Assembly: GCA_963721725.1 (NCBI GenBank) | Contig: CAVRLX010000024.1 | Span: forward strand, 1 to 64,000 | Reading direction: 5' to 3' | DNA: 64,000 nt | Origin: RI-153 sp963721725 | GTDB taxonomy: Bacteria; Chloroflexota; Anaerolineae; Caldilineales; Caldilineaceae | Part shown: positions 47,497-57,967 of the stretch, piece after piece | Layout: each line of letters opens with the position of its first letter | How positions within the stretch are numbered: position 1 is the stretch's first letter | Position numbers and translations under genes: made by a program | Notes under the pieces: generated by a model | What the model was told of the DNA's origin: nothing | Database searches by the model: none | The model's input: only the letters and a program-made list of their open reading frames with translations

Positions 47497-47910
47497 AGGG
47501 TGTACTCCTTTTAGTTATGATTAAACTCGAATCAAGTGATGCTGTTCAAGCTTGTCTGAATGCCTGTTTGAGTCCCGTTCAGACGTAGCCCCATTGAACA
47601 ACAAAAAACCGAGGGCAACCAGTGCCCCGATATAAAGAATAGATATAGAGCAGGTTACATCTCGTTGGACAGGTCATTGTGGCACTGCGCAACTCGGAAA
47701 TGGTCTGCACTGAATCGTGGACATCGGCTTCCGAAAGCACAATGGGCAACAGCGCTTTGCAGTCTTGCGCCACATTGCCCTTGATGCCCTAAAACACTCT
47801 TGATCTTGGCGGGGCTACTCTGCGCGGCCCCTCCGGATAGGAATCCACTGCGCCGTGTCAGGCACGCGATCTTTCTGGTCGAAACCGCCCCAATATGCTC
47901 TAATAGGTCC
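47497..47910. other. Intergenic region without a convincing gene
   Basis: A 414-bp stretch between the leftward DUF1328 gene and rightward rsmE. Short open frames on the minus strand (47655-47951 and 47579-47773) have no recognisable domain, no ribosome binding site and strongly mixed composition. A stretch of CSISILYIGALVALGFLLFN coding capacity around 47600 looks like a membrane segment but has no start. It could be a decayed small membrane protein gene. Confidence 0.5.
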
Positions 47911-48664
47911 ATGCACCGTTTCTTTCTCACGGGGATGCCCATCGTTCCCAATCAGCCTGTCGATCTATCGCCGCTTGCCCACCAGTTGAGCACGGTGTTG
48001 CGCCTGCGCGCTGGCGATGAGATCACCCTTTTGGACGGCAGCGGCGCGGCCTTCCGCACTGAGATCCGCCAACTGGAGCGGCGCGCCGCCGTAGGCTGGG
48101 TGGTGGAAAAAGTCGAACTGCACAGCGAGACATCCGTCCCGGTAACACTCTGCGCCTGTGTGCTCAAGGGCAGCAACTTTGAATGGGTGTTGCAAAAAGG
48201 CACAGAGATCGGCGTAGCCCGCTTTGTGCCGGTGATCAGCAGCCGCACGATTGTGCGCCCCGCCGACAAGATCCGCAACAAATATGAGCGCTGGCTGAGC
48301 ATTATTCGGGAAGCCGCCGAACAGTCAGGGCGGGCGCGGCTGCCCGAACTCGCCGACCCGCTGACATGGGACGAGCTAATCGCCCAAACCGGGGGTGTGC
48401 GACTGTTGCCCTGGGAAGAGCGCGCCAACGCCGCCCGCCGCATTCCCGCCACACTGGCTGCGCACCCGCATCCCAGCGCCATCACGCTTGCCATTGGCCC
48501 CGAAGGGGGACTCAGCGCCGCAGAGGTGGCGCAGGCCAGCGCGGCGGGCTGGCACACAGTTTCGTTGGGACCGCGCATCCTGCCGCGCCGAGACTGCCGC
48601 ACTTGTGGCCGTTGCGTTGACCATTCACCATCTGGAAACGATACTCACAGAGGCTGGCGACTAG
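47911..48664 (+). CDS. rsmE: 16S rRNA uridine-1498 N3-methyltransferase RsmE (one-base frameshift)
   Basis: RsmE methylates U1498 of 16S rRNA. It starts MHRFFLTGMPIVPNQPVDLS with the PUA-like N-terminus, and the SPOUT knot contains 'AIGPEGGLSAAEVAQA' and LGPRIL. The frame breaks at about 48583: after LGPRIL one extra C produces a wrong end. Removing it gives 'RAETAALVAVALTIHHLE', the standard C-terminus, with a stop at 48662-48664. The corrected length (~250 aa) is normal. Confidence 0.88.
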
Positions 48665-48683
48665 ACTGGCGACAATGCCATGG

Positions 48684-48712
48684 GTCACTATACAGGTGCG
48701 TCGCACCCTAGA
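48684..48712. repeat. Short copy of the inverted-repeat element
   Basis: gtcactatacaggtgcgtcgcaccctag contains a 13-bp palindrome, GGTGCGTCGCACC. Its flank (ctatacag) is the same as in the long copy at 47143. The sequence equals a long copy with everything between its two GTGCG motifs removed. Confidence 0.75.
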
Positions 48713-49028
48713 CATCTATCGTTACTGCCACCATACGCTCGTGGTGTGCTCTTTTCTTGAAGGTTTGTCAGTTAATCGTAAGAAGCCTACGACTTTTACC
48801 GTAGCCCGTGCCCTTGACTTTTCATCTGTTTGATTGTATTTGTAGAATAGTACTTCTAGACTATCTGTATAACTATCTGTATGTTGGGGGCAAATAGGGA
48901 TTCCCCGGCTCTGTGAATACGCCAGATGGATAAAAATCAGCAGATCAGTAACCTTGTGGTCAATCATTCCGCCCTGTTGCCCCAGTCCAGCCTACGTGAG
49001 GGGGCACATCAGGAGATACTACCTATTA

Positions 49029-49630
49029 TGACGTTTTCTCTGGCAGATTCCGCCCACGATATTCCTGCTGACACCGCCGAACAACTTCCGGTGACCGTTG
49101 CCATTCCCTCTGCAAACCGCTCTTTTTTACCGATCGTGTTGCGCGAAAGCCTGCAAATTGCCCTGCCTGCTGTGATTTTAGCGTTGGTGATCCATATCTT
49201 TCTGGCCCAGGCCACCGTGGTTTATGGGCAAAGTATGCAGCCTAGCCTCAATCCTACTGAGCGACTCGTGATTGAAAAAGTTAGCTACTATATGCACTCC
49301 CCGGAACGCAATGATATTGTCGTGCTTAATCTGCCCCAAATGCCCGAGCTGCTGATCAAGCGGGTGGTAGGATTGCCCGGCGAAACTGTGGAGATTCATG
49401 ATGGCGTGCTCTATATTAACGGCGTGGCCCCATCGGAAGGCTTTAGCTACATCGCGGGTCATGCTAATTTTGGCCCTATCACTTTGCGCCCTATGAGTTA
49501 TTTTGTCATGGGAGACAATCGGGACAACAGCAACGACAGCCGCGCTTTTGGTCCAGTCAGCCGCATGTCGATTATGGGGCGAGCGTGGCTGCGCTATTGG
49601 CCGGTGAGCGAATTTACGGTCTTCAAGTGA
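49029..49630 (+). CDS. lepB: Signal peptidase I
   Basis: The enzyme removes signal peptides after export. One membrane anchor (LQIALPAVILALVIHIFLA) is followed by the catalytic serine at S69 (GQSMQPSL) and the general base lysine at K111 (LLIKRVVGLPGE), then the family motif 'MGDNRDNSNDSRAFGPVSR'. ATG 49029 gives the usual ~200 aa and has AGGAGA 11 bp upstream; an in-frame ATG at 48926 would add 34 residues without a ribosome binding site. The many exported proteins here give it obvious substrates. Confidence 0.9.
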
Positions 49631-49679
49631 ACTGCTCCTTTCCCACCCTCGCTGACACACAAATCGTGTCGAACCCTCG

Positions 49680-51453
49680 ATGACATCCAAACGTTGGAAT
49701 AGCACAACCAAGATCATTGTCACCGCCATTTTGGCCCTGTTGGCAGTGATCTTTTTGATCACCTTTCGCGCCATGATCCGCCCCACGATCATTGCGCTTC
49801 TGCTCACTTTCATCCTCTATCAACCCGTCAACTGGATCCAACGCCGCACAGCCTGGAGCCGGGGCGTCTCGATCATCTCGATCTACCTGTTGCTGATCTT
49901 ATTACTTCTGGTAGCCCCGGTGCTTTTTATTCCCCGTTTGGTCGCCTCGTTTGAATCTCTGGTCAGCGTCCTGGATACGCTCACTACCGATCTACAAACA
50001 TCCTCCACTGCGCCGGTCTTTACGCTGGGCACCTTTGAACTCAGTATCAACGCGCTCTTTCAGCAGTTGGGCGAGGTGTTGCAAAGCATCGTTTCGCCGG
50101 CTGCGGCTGGCGCGCTGGGCTTTGCCCTGACGCTGACGACCACTGTGCTGACGACGATCTATGTGCTGGTTCTCAGCTTCTGGCTGCTCAAAGACATGAG
50201 CAAACTTCAGCGCTCGATTGTGGGCGCGCTACCCACTGATTATCAAGAAGAGATGCGGTTGCTGGCGCGGCGAACTCTCGGCAATTTGGAGCGCGTTCCT
50301 GCGCGGGCAATTTGTGCTGGGGGTGGTGGTGGGGGTGGTCACTTGGATCGCCATGTCGATTGTGGGGCTGCCCAACGCTGCCGGGCTTTCGCTGCTGGCT
50401 GGGATCATGGAATTTCTGCCCACGGTGGGGCCGGGGATCAGCGGCGCTGTGGGCACGTTGGTGGCGCTTTTCCAAGGCTCGCTGTGGATGACCACCAATA
50501 ATTTCGTCTTCGCCCTGATTGTACTGGGCATCTATTTGGTCATTACCCAGGTAGAGAGCGTCTATTTGATCCCGCGGCTGGTGGGGCGGCGTGTACAACT
50601 TCATCCCGCCGTCACCTTTGCGGGCATTATCAGCGGAGCGGTGGTCTTTGGCGTCTTGGGTGTGCTGCTGAGCACGCCCACAATTGCCAGCGCGCGTGTC
50701 ATTCTCCTCTATATTACCCGCAAACTGCGCGACATCGAACCTTTCAAGCCTGCCTATGTGCAGACCGAAATTCGCATCCCAGGCTTGATCGCCGGTCACC
50801 GCATTAACGGCGTTATCTTCGATCTGGATGGCACACTCACCGAGATCGACTGGCGCTTTGCCAACGAAATGGCGGGGCGCTTGCATCTGACCGACCGCAT
50901 TTGGCCGCTGCAAGATCGACGCCTCTTTTTTCAGCGCGTCATGGCGCTTTTGGAAGGGCCAATTAACCGCTGGATCGGGCTACTCTCGTGGCTGCAACTC
51001 CACGAAGATGTGCGCCGCATGATGCCTTTCCTCAACTGGCTGCGCGGCTTGCCCCCGGCGGATTCGCTTACGTTACGCCCCGGCACGGTTGTGCTTTTGA
51101 AGGAGATTTCCCACCACTACGCCTTGGGGCTAATGACGCTGCGCCCGTGTGCCGAAGTAGACGCATTTTTGCAACAAAGCCCGTTGCCATTCCCGCTCTT
51201 CGCCGCCGTGACCACAGGCGAAAAGTCCAATGGCGCCGGCGCGCAGAATGACGCCGTGAGCACGCTGTGTAAAGAACTGGGGCTGAATCCCAGCAGTGTG
51301 CTCGTGGTCAGCGATTCGCCTATGAAGTTGCGCCCGGCCCAGGCCATTGGGGCGGTACAGTGTGGGGTCTTGGGTGGGTTGGGACGCGCCGGGGACTTTG
51401 GCGACGTCGATCTGCTGGTGGCGGATCTGGGGGAATTGCGTAGCTGGTTATGA
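49680..51453 (+). CDS. AI-2E family permease fused to a HAD phosphatase (one-base frameshift)
   Basis: Residues 1-~355 form an AI-2E/PerM-type membrane protein (IILVTAILALLAVIFLITF-type start, 'YQPVNWIQRRTAWSRGVSII', 'FLPTVGPGISGAVGTLVALF', 'YLVITQVESVYLIPRLVGRR'). Near 50270 one extra G breaks the frame; removal gives 'LARELSAIWSAFLRGQFVLG'. Without any stop the same frame enters a HAD hydrolase at ~378: motif I 'GVIFDLDGTLTEID', motif II 'LGLMTLRPCAEVD', and 'VLVVSDSPMKLRPAQAIGAV' for the last motif. The predicted protein (~590 aa) would carry a cytoplasmic HAD domain. Whether the two parts are separate in the cell cannot be excluded, but no start or stop separates them. Confidence 0.78.
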
Positions 51454-51485
51454 GACGGAAAAGTGATGGGCGTTCCGTGATAAAA

Positions 51486-51515
51486 CGTAACTGTTCAGGT
51501 GCGTCGCACCCTGGA
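51486..51515. repeat. Short copy of the inverted-repeat element inside a larger palindrome
   Basis: cgtaactgttcaggtgcgtcgcaccctgga holds the 13-bp palindrome GGTGCGTCGCACC. It lies inside an imperfect 22-bp inverted repeat: gtgatgggcgttccgtgata at 51463 onward pairs with 51537-51558 with two mismatches. Confidence 0.7.
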
Positions 51516-51581
51516 CCTCAATAGATCCGATAAACCTTTATCACGAAACACCCATCACGCATTAATACACTCCGCAGAAGC

Positions 51582-51621
51582 CCACAAGGACATTTTTCAA
51601 AAAGCAGAAATGTCCTTGTGG
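51582..51621. terminator. Bidirectional terminator hairpin
   Basis: A 14-bp perfect stem (CCACAAGGACATTT / AAATGTCCTTGTGG) with a 12-nt loop lies between the AI-2E/HAD gene and the convergent helicase gene. There is no strong T run, so the strength is uncertain. Confidence 0.6.
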
Positions 51622-51633
51622 CGCTTAGTCTAG

Positions 51634-52962
51634 TTAGGCCGACGTCTTTACCGGCGAGCGGCGGCGCTGCGGACGGCGGCGCGGTGCTTTCGGGCCATCA
51701 GCCTCGGCCCCTGTTTTCGCCGCACTGTTCGGTTTGGCCGTGCTGTTTTGTGATCCGCCGTTGCGACGGCGCGGTTCGCTGCTGCGCCCTGCCCCGTTGG
51801 ATCGAGGCTGATTCTGCGGCAACAGACTCTCCGACTTTGCTGCGCCGTAATCAAACCCCTTCAACTGGCGGCGTTCCACCGGTTCCCCCAACACTTTTTC
51901 AATCTCGCGCACCATGTCAGCATCATCGGACACGGCAAAGGTCAACGCCTCGCCGCTCTGCTCGGCGCGCCCGGTGCGCCCAATCCGATGGGTATAGGCG
52001 TCCACGGTGTCAGGCATATCGAAGTTGATCACATGTGAAATCTCGGTGACGTCGATGCCACGCGCGGCAATGTCGGTGGCAACCATAATGTCATAGGTGC
52101 CATCGCGGAAGCCATTCATGGCCTCTTGGCGGCGATTCTGGGCCATGTTGCCCTGGAGGGCGGCCACTTTGTAGCCTTCGTTGCCCAGATCAATGGCAAG
52201 ATTGCGCGCCCGCCGCTTGGTGCGGGTAAAGACCAACACGCGTGAGGTCTCAGTCTGTTGCAAAAGCGCCAATAACAGACGTTTCTTCAAGCCTTCGGGC
52301 ACAGGAAAGAGGGCATGGGAGACAGTTTTGGCCGGGGCAATCATGCCGATCTGCACCGTCACCGGAGCGGTGAGGATGTTATCGGCCAGGCCGCGGATCT
52401 CGCTGGGCATGGTGGCCGAGAAAAAGAGCGTCTGCCGCTGTTTGGGCAGATGGCTCAAAATCCGGCGCACATCGGGCAGAAAGCCCATGTCGCACATGCG
52501 ATCGGCTTCATCCAGCACCAACATCTCCACATGCGAAAGGTCAATGTTGCCTTCGCCCATGTGATCAAGCAGACGACCGGGACAGGCCACCACAATCTCG
52601 ACACCGCGGCGCAGGGCGGAGAGTTGCGCGCCTTTGCCCACGCCGCCATAGATGACGGTGCTTCGCACTTTCATATGCTTGCCCAGCGTGGCAATGCTCT
52701 GGTGGATCTGTTCGGCCAGTTCACGCGTCGGGGCAACAATCAGGACGCGCACATGGCGCTGAGATCCTTTGCTCAGATGTTGTAAGATGGGCAGCACAAA
52801 AGCGGCGGTTTTGCCGGTTCCGGTTTGAGCCAATCCCAGCACATCTTTACCCGCCAAAATAGCAGGAATGGTCTGTTCTTGGATGGGGGTGGGGCTTGTG
52901 TAGCCCATGGCTCGGATCCCCGCTCGGATGCGCGGATCGAGGGGAAATTGTTCAAAATTCAT
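51634..52962 (-). CDS. DEAD-box RNA helicase (RhlE type)
   Basis: All helicase motifs are present: Q motif region 'GYTSPTPIQ', AQTGTGKT, PTRELAEQ, VLDEADRM, SAT, 'ATDIAARGID' and HRIGRTGR. The core of ~370 residues is followed by a basic Arg/Gln/Asn tail that should bind RNA. ATG 52962 (MNFEQFPLDPRIRAGIRAMG) has GGAGT ~10 bp upstream; an ATG at 52977 in frame adds five residues. Such helicases aid ribosome assembly or cold adaptation. A possible TATAAT promoter element is at 53055-53060. Confidence 0.93.
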   Translation of the reverse strand: MNFEQFPLDPRIRAGIRAMGYTSPTPIQEQTIPAILAGKDVLGLAQTGTGKTAAFVLPILQHLSKGSQRHVRVLIVAPTRELAEQIHQSIATLGKHMKVRSTVIYGGVGKGAQLSALRRGVEIVVACPGRLLDHMGEGNIDLSHVEMLVLDEADRMCDMGFLPDVRRILSHLPKQRQTLFFSATMPSEIRGLADNILTAPVTVQIGMIAPAKTVSHALFPVPEGLKKRLLLALLQQTETSRVLVFTRTKRRARNLAIDLGNEGYKVAALQGNMAQNRRQEAMNGFRDGTYDIMVATDIAARGIDVTEISHVINFDMPDTVDAYTHRIGRTGRAEQSGEALTFAVSDDADMVREIEKVLGEPVERRQLKGFDYGAAKSESLLPQNQPRSNGAGRSSEPRRRNGGSQNSTAKPNSAAKTGAEADGPKAPRRRPQRRRSPVKTSA

Positions 52963-53054
52963 AAAAGAGTACTCCATGACTCTGGTGAGCCAAGTCGCAC
53001 TCTTAGCCCTAAAAATATAAACCTGCCCACACGCTGCGGACAGGTATAACGTCT

Positions 53055-53083
53055 ATTATACTCGCGTTGGGCTAAATTCGGTA
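53055..53083 (-). promoter_or_regulatory. Possible promoter of the helicase gene
   Basis: TATAAT (53055-53060, minus strand) follows a weak TTACCG -35 at 18 bp (around 53079-53084). It would give a ~90-nt leader containing a short inverted repeat (CCTGtCC..GGgCAGG), as seen in cold-regulated helicases. Confidence 0.4.
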
Positions 53084-53107
53084 ATTTTGATTCAGTAATT
53101 TTGATGA

Positions 53108-54295
53108 TCACTCTCTCCACGTCAGGCGCAGACGGCTGCGGGTGTCGCCGTCCAGCGAGGTGTAGAGCAGGGTTTCGCCCTCCACAATCACAAGATCGCC
53201 GTGGCCCAGGCCGATGTTGCCGGGCAGGTCCACAAGGATGGGATTGCCGGGGAAGGTCTCCCACGGGCCATCCACCGCCGGGGTGAGCGAACGAGCCAAT
53301 CCCAGGCCAAACTGTGTATCGCCGCCGTCGCCCGGTCCTGGCCCGCGCACACCTTCGTAGAGCATATAGACATGATCGCCCACGCGCAGCACTTCGGCAG
53401 ACGAGATGGTGCGAAAGTCGAAATAGGGATTGGCCGCGGGGCCGGTTTCGTCGGTGGGGCCATAGCTGGCCGCGCCGCCAAAGAGGGGGTTGGCGTCACA
53501 TTTTTCAAAAAGCGCAATCTCGCTGCCAACCGGCCCTTTGTAACAGCCCATGGCCCCCGGATTCTGCCCCAACCCCACGAAAATATAGAGCGTGCCCTGC
53601 TCGGCAAAGATGCCCGGCGGGCTGCCCACGAGGCATTGATAGTTATACTCGGAGAAGGGATGCACGCCGATGCTTTCGGCTTTGCTGCAATCGCGGAACC
53701 AATAGTGCCAAATGCCCGTGGCGGGAAGCTGCCCCAGCGGCGTCCACGCTTCGCCGTCGGGCGATTGGACGGCCATCACCATGGCCCGATATTCATAGAC
53801 CAGCGTGAAGTGAGCGCCGTCCCAGAGCAGGCGCGGATATTGCTGCTGGTCGATATGATCGATTTTGGAATCACACGGGCATTGGGTACACGCCATTTGG
53901 CAAACGGGGGTATCGAGGGTGAAAGTGCTGCCTTCATCGCGAGATTTATAGATGACCATGCATCCGGGGAACTCCACCGGCGCGCCGCACTGATCCACCA
54001 CGCCCGCCGAGCGGTCGCTGGCGTGGACATAGCTCCACCATTCGCCGTTGTCCATGATCACCGTCTCGGATTCGCCCATGGGCAGCCCGGTCACATCGAT
54101 ATCAACGACGAACTCGGCGCGCCCTTCCCAAAAGTCGGCCAGTGTGGGGTGATCATTGACGCCGGGATCCGAAATGCGGACGGGCAGCGCAGGACTGGCT
54201 GCCGGTGATGGTGTAGGCACGGGTGTACACGCGGCCAGCATTACAACCCCGGAGAGGAGCGCAAGCAGGATAGATTGGATGAGTTTGGGGTGCAT
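53108..54295 (-). CDS. Lipoprotein with a glycosidase-like five-bladed propeller
   Basis: ATG 54295 (MHPKLIQSILLALLSGVVML) gives a signal with lipobox LAAC, followed by a Pro/Ser linker; the in-frame start at 54409 is upstream of the signal and not needed. The mature protein has repeating 'DxxxYPRLLWDGAHFTLVYEY', 'YIFVGLGQNPGAMGCY', 'AEVLRVGDHVYMLYEGVR' and 'HGDLVIVEGETLLYTSLDGD', a pattern like the five-bladed propellers of GH43/GH32/GH68-like or DUF4185-like proteins. Four pairs of cysteines suggest disulfides. Catalytic residues are not obvious. Confidence 0.65.
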   Translation of the reverse strand: MHPKLIQSILLALLSGVVMLAACTPVPTPSPAASPALPVRISDPGVNDHPTLADFWEGRAEFVVDIDVTGLPMGESETVIMDNGEWWSYVHASDRSAGVVDQCGAPVEFPGCMVIYKSRDEGSTFTLDTPVCQMACTQCPCDSKIDHIDQQQYPRLLWDGAHFTLVYEYRAMVMAVQSPDGEAWTPLGQLPATGIWHYWFRDCSKAESIGVHPFSEYNYQCLVGSPPGIFAEQGTLYIFVGLGQNPGAMGCYKGPVGSEIALFEKCDANPLFGGAASYGPTDETGPAANPYFDFRTISSAEVLRVGDHVYMLYEGVRGPGPGDGGDTQFGLGLARSLTPAVDGPWETFPGNPILVDLPGNIGLGHGDLVIVEGETLLYTSLDGDTRSRLRLTWRE

Positions 54296-54405
54296 GGGCA
54301 GGGAAACTATGTGAAAACCTGAGTCAGGATTAGATGTGGCAAGCCTGGGGAAGTATAGAAGGGGCAAGCGATTTGGGCAAACGTGGCGTGTTGCGTGGCT
54401 TGTTT

Positions 54406-55276
54406 TCATGCGTCAGGCAATGATCCTATCTCAATCCTAACCCGCTCGGCTCCGTGATAGATGTTGAAACGCTCGCCGCGCAGAAAGCCGATCAGCGTCG
54501 CGTTGAAACGTTGCGCCATCTCTACGGCCAAGTGGCTGGGAGCCGAGACCGCACACACAATCGGGATGCCAGCCACGGTGGACTTTTGCAGAATTTCATA
54601 CGAGGCGCGCCCACTGACCAACAGTACATGTTGGTGAAGAGGTAATTTGCCATTCATCAACGCCCACCCCACCACTTTATCCACGGCATTGTGCCGACCT
54701 ACATCTTCGCGCACACAGAGCAACGTGCCGGCTGTGTCAAAGAGCGCAGCGGCGTGGAGACCGCCTGTACTTTCAAAAAGCGACTGTTGGGCGCGCAGCC
54801 GATCCGGGAGCGCACAGATCAGCGCGCTGCTTACGGCAGGGCCGGAAGGTAGAGTGGGGCAACCGCGCATCTCCAGCGCGTCTAGGCTGGCTTTGCCACA
54901 CACACCACAGGCGCTGCTGGTGTAGAAATGCCGATCCAGCGAGGGCAGATCGGGCAGGGTCTCGGCGCGCAACGCCACGTTGACAATGTTGTAGCGCTGG
55001 GCAGCGTCCACAGCGGGGTCGATACAATAGGTGATGTGGTGAACTTCGTGGCGACTGTGCAACACGCCCTCGGCAAAGAGGAAGCCCGCCGTCAACTCAA
55101 AATCGGCCCCCGGTGTACGCATGGTAATCGCCACGGTGCGGGTTGTGCCGCCCGCACTGACTAGCCTGATCTCCATTGGCTCTTCGGCGGCCAGCAGATC
55201 GCGCCGCTGCCGCGCTGACGCCCTTCTCGACGGTAACAATTTGTGTACGTACTTTGTTGCCAACACGCGGCGGCAT
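54406..55276 (-). CDS. fdhD: Formate dehydrogenase accessory sulfurtransferase FdhD (one-base frameshift)
   Basis: FdhD transfers sulfur to the molybdenum cofactor of formate dehydrogenases. The core is 'RRDLLAAEEPMEIRLV', 'GFLFAEGVL', 'CGVCGKASLDAL' with the functional CxxC, 'REDVGRHNAVDKVVGWAL' and 'GRASYEILQKSTVAGIPIV'. At about 55204 an extra base breaks the frame: upstream the correct frame reads VRTQIVTVEKGVSAA and starts at ATG 55276 (MPPRVGNKVRTQ). With one base removed the joined sequence is normal. No formate dehydrogenase is in the window. Confidence 0.88.
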
Positions 55277-55465
55277 GGTGAGTAGACTTTCGATTTGTCA
55301 GGCACAGAGCCGTGCGAAATTACGCTGAGGGCTGGATAGATTATAGCGTAAGCGGCTAACTTTAGCGCTCAGCCTAAAATCTAGTACCTCTTGCGTATAA
55401 CATCTGTAGACCTTTCCCCCCATGATTATAGGAGCAATGAAAGTTTTTATCCTAAGGAGGGGTTG

Positions 55466-57911
55466 ATGCTTCGGTATTTCTCGAATTTACGTGTGGGCAC
55501 TCGCATCCTAGCCGGTTATGTCCTGGCTTTGATGCTTACGATGGTTGTGGGTGGCGTTGCCCTTCTGCGGATTAGCCAGATCGATAGCACAGTGAAGAAC
55601 CTCGCCAACAACTTGGCGCAGGACGAAAAGATAACACAGTCGATTGTGAACCATATTGGCACGCTGCGCTTTTTTGCCAATAAGTATATTCAAAATCCGC
55701 AGGCAACCTATTTAACCCAATTTAACACCGAGTGGGCGGATCTTGAAGTGCTGTTGCAGCGGGCCGAACAAGAGATCACCCAGGCAGACCGGGTAGCCAT
55801 GTTCAAATCTATACAAACAAATTCTCAAGCCTATCAAACAGGGTTTAATGAAATTATAGGGTTGTTGGCGCATCGGACGGGTGTGGTAACGGAAAGTTTG
55901 GATGTTCAGGGTCCACTGGCCGAAGATATCTTTGCCACACTGCGCGCTAATCTGTTTATCAACAATAATCAGAGTGGACTCAACTATACAGCGGACGCCG
56001 AAGCTGGGTTTCTGCTGATGCGGTTTAATGCCTCCAAATATATGATTGATGGGGACGAGCGCTGGGCGACGAAGTTTGATCAAAGGCATACACAGGTAAC
56101 CACAGCTTTGAACAATCTTAATAAGGTTCTTACTGAGCCGGGCCAGAAGGTGATGGCAAAGGAAGCCACAGATGCTGTAACCCTGTATGCAACAGCCTTT
56201 GTCAGCCTGCACGATGATTACCTTCGCCAACACCTTATCCAGTCCGACGTTCTAGATAAGGTGGGGCCAGAGGTCGCCGCCATTGGTCAGCAGATGTCGG
56301 CCAGTATCCAACAGGAATTTGAGCAGGCCGCGCTAGAGACTACGGACCTTGTGCGACAAACCCAGATTGTCCTCATAATCACCATGTTGCTGGCCGTAAT
56401 TTTGGGGCTGACCCTCGGCATCGTGATCTCGCGCGGGATTACCCGCCCGCTGCAACTAGTCTCCGATACTTCGGTGCAGATTGCCAATCTGGCTCTGGCA
56501 CAGTTAGTGGTCGAGTTGGACGATCTGGCGGCGGGCAATCTCAGCGAGCGCAAGATAACAATTACGGCACAGCCACTGAAATTGGATTCTAAGGATGAGA
56601 TCGGCCAAATGGCGCGCTCGTTTAACACCATGATTGAAGGCCTTCACGAGACGGGAGATTCGTTTGAGCGCATGGCAACAGAGTTGCGCATGCTGATCAG
56701 CACGGTGCGTGGCAGTACGGAAAATGTCTTTGTGGCCGGTCAGCAGCTAAACGATGCTGCTTATCAGGCTGGGCAGGCGGCACAACAAATTGCGTTGACC
56801 ATTGAGCAGGTGGCCGAAGCAAATACACAACAAAGCCATAGCCTGGAAAGTATGCGCGTGGTGGTGGAGAAACAGAACGAGTCCATTATGAGCATTGCCG
56901 ACGGCGCGCGTGTACAGTCACAGATCGTGAAAACTGCCAACGAAACCTTACAACATCGGCTGGCGGCTGCCATCCAACAGGTGCAACAGGCCACGCAAGA
57001 AAGCAGCCAAACCGTCAGCCAGACGGGGGTCGCCACGGCTGCCGGTGTAGAGGCCGTAAATAAGACCATTGCAGGGATGCGCATGATTGCCACCAAGACT
57101 GAACAGGTGGCGGCGCGGGTTGTGGAGATGGGCGAGCGCGGCCAGCAGATCGGCACGATTGTACAGGCGATTGATGCGATTGCCGAACGTACAAATTTGC
57201 TGGCGCTGAATGCAGCGATTGAAGCGGCCCACGCTGGCGAACATGGCAAAGGCTTTGCTGTGGTGGCCGACGAGGTGCGCAAACTGGCGGAACAGGCGGC
57301 CCGCTCCACTGCCGAGATTACATCGATTGTGCATGGGGTGCAACAGACCGCAGGCCAGGCTGTCGCCGCCATGAACGAAAGTCGCCAGGAAGTGGAACAG
57401 GGGCTGAGCCGCGCTCGGTGAAACCGAACAGGTACTCGCCAGCATTCAATCTGCCGTGGGACAAGTGCAGTCACAGATTCGGCAATTGAGCAGTTCGGTG
57501 ATCTCGATGAACGAAGATAGCGAAGATCTACAGCGGCTGATGGCCGAGGTGCAGAAAGTGGTGCAACGCAACAGCGACGCCGCCGAACAACTGGCTGATA
57601 GCAGCGAAGAGGTTATGCAAGCGGTGGAGAGCATCTCGGCAGTCTCCGAAGAAAACAGCGCCGCCGCCGAACAGGTCTCTGCCGCCACCGAAGAGGTCAG
57701 CGCCCAAGTCGATCAAACGGTTGCTTCGGCCATGGATCTGGCGCAGTTGTCTGAACGATTGTTGGCCCAGATCAATCACTTCCGCACCGAGAAGACGGCT
57801 CCATCTGGCGAAAAGATCGAACGCAACGGCCACCATCCCAACGGATCTATTGCCATTGAAATGGCCCACACACTGGTTGATAAAAAAGCAGCATTGCCGC
57901 TCCTCAACTAA
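55466..57911 (+). CDS. Methyl-accepting chemotaxis protein (one-base frameshift)
   Basis: This is a transmembrane chemoreceptor. An AAGGAGGGG site 4 bp upstream selects ATG 55466 (MLRYFSNLRVGTRILAGYVL). The first membrane segment is followed by a ~265-residue external helical sensor, the second membrane segment (IVLIITMLLAVILGLTLGIV, ~300-320), HAMP and the signalling domain with tip 'AIDAIAERTNLLALNAAIEA' and 'HGKGFAVVADEVRKLAEQAA'. One extra C near 57416 breaks the frame; its removal gives 'GLSRAGETEQVLASIQSAVG' and the coiled-coil end to 57911. The corrected length is ~815 aa. No other chemotaxis gene is nearby. Confidence 0.9.
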
Positions 57912-57918
57912 GATCGCA

Positions 57919-57951
57919 AGAGGTGCCAGGATTCCAAATCCTGGCACCTCT
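57919..57951 (+). terminator. Terminator of the chemoreceptor gene
   Basis: A 15-bp perfect stem (AGAGGTGCCAGGATT / AATCCTGGCACCTCT) with a 3-nt loop starts 8 bp after the stop and is followed by TTTAATG. Confidence 0.8.
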
Positions 57952-57967
57952 TTAATGAAATCGTATC

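Noticed and set aside
47579..47951. Two minus-strand open frames of 64 and 98 codons
   Set aside because: No start signal or recognisable domain, and the longer one overlaps the rsmE start. They may be remnants but cannot be supported as genes.
48722..48967. 81-codon minus-strand open frame
   Set aside because: No ribosome binding site or family resemblance; it lies in an AT-richer gap and overlaps the possible upstream start of the signal peptidase gene.
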